This document shows, in pieces, positions 5,142 through 5,348 of a DNA stretch of 5,348 bases (within the stretch, counting starts at the first letter, position 1; each line of letters opens with the position of its first letter). A model generated the notes under the pieces. The model did not search any database. It was not told the DNA's origin and worked only from the letters and a program-made list of their open reading frames with translations. Where the stretch lies: contig JBBDXA010000099.1 in the NCBI GenBank assembly GCA_040902585.1, forward strand, positions 1 to 5,348, written 5' to 3'. A program made the translations under genes and the position numbers. Source of the stretch: JBBDXA01 sp040902585 (GTDB taxonomy: Bacteria; Planctomycetota; Phycisphaerae; Phycisphaerales; Phycisphaeraceae).

Positions 5142-5348
5142 ATGATCCTCGGCATCCTTCAGGTTGAACTGGTCATCGACGGCTCGCAGTCGTTGAAGGA
5201 GAAGCGGCGGGTGGTGTCGAGCTTGAAAGACCGACTCCACCGCGAGCATCAGGTGTCCGTCGCGGAAACGGACAAGCAGGATGATCACCGCGTCGCCGTG
5301 CTGGGGATCGCCCTGGCGTCCAGCAGTGTTCCCGTGTGCCAGAGCACA
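5142..5348 (+). CDS. DUF503 (YlxP-like) protein, 5' part only
   Basis: The first 69 codons are present and the frame runs off the window; family members are roughly 90-100 residues, so about two-thirds is seen. The sequence opens MILGILQVELVIDGSQSLKE, with the hallmark SLKEKRRVVSSLKDRL (17-32), then VSVAETDKQDDHRVAVLGIALAS (38-60), which fits the DUF503/YlxP family of small proteins often encoded between infB and rbfA. The molecular function is not established; the operon position suggests a role linked to translation or ribosome maturation. ATG 5142 is chosen because the family match starts exactly there. No Shine-Dalgarno is visible: the upstream bases are the T-rich arm of the inverted repeat, so initiation may be weak, SD-independent or structure-dependent. 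Confidence 0.85.
   Translation, partial: MILGILQVELVIDGSQSLKEKRRVVSSLKDRLHREHQVSVAETDKQDDHRVAVLGIALASSSVPVCQST

Noticed and set aside
3899..5155. 418-residue minus-strand frame covering the 3' half of infB and the inverted repeat
   Set aside because: Exact antisense of conserved IF2 domains; its N-terminus is translated from the octamer repeat.

Overview
The window is a bacterial translation/transcription-factor operon, read left to right on the + strand: nusA (574-2025), infB (2189-5017) and the first 69 codons of a DUF503 (YlxP-like) gene (5142 to the edge). This order is the classic nusA-infB cluster, in which rbfA often follows DUF503 beyond the edge. The DNA is GC-rich. IF2 has a long Pro/Ala/Gly-rich linker and an N-terminal IF2N module (MAKAKRVYEVAKELGV...HMS...TIREWF). 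Several genes lack tight spacing. I infer a planctomycete, perhaps of the Phycisphaerae; this rests on family resemblance recalled from memory and has not been tested by a search.

Bases 1-573 hold no gene that I can identify confidently, and no rimP, the usual neighbour upstream of nusA. They are not empty. A consensus-like sigma70 promoter (TTGACA, 16 bp, TACACT; 117-144) and a textbook intrinsic terminator (9-bp stem plus 13-base T-rich tract; 456-495) bracket a transcript of about 345 nt. Its sequence folds into several good hairpins and contains two tiny ORFs joined by TAATG. I see no match to tmRNA, RNase P RNA, SRP RNA or tRNA. This putative stand-alone small RNA or small-protein unit is the most interesting item here. 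A perfect 10-bp inverted repeat (61-70/106-115) ends one base before its -35 box.

The terminator isolates nusA from upstream transcription, so nusA should have its own promoter in 496-560, where I see only an AGCTGAW heptamer repeat and no convincing sigma70 boxes. NusA (transcription elongation, pausing, termination and antitermination) and IF2 (GTPase delivering initiator tRNA) are probably co-transcribed across a 163-base gap that has a 9-bp hairpin without a T-tract. The infB start is best placed at GTG 2189, and an in-frame ATG with its own Shine-Dalgarno at 2468 may give a shorter IF2.

Between infB and DUF503 lies a 37-base imperfect inverted repeat (5019-5055/5098-5134) made of A-rich/T-rich octamers. 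It occupies the place where the DUF503 ribosome binding site would be expected. The gaps on both outer sides of nusA-infB therefore carry short-period tandem repeats.
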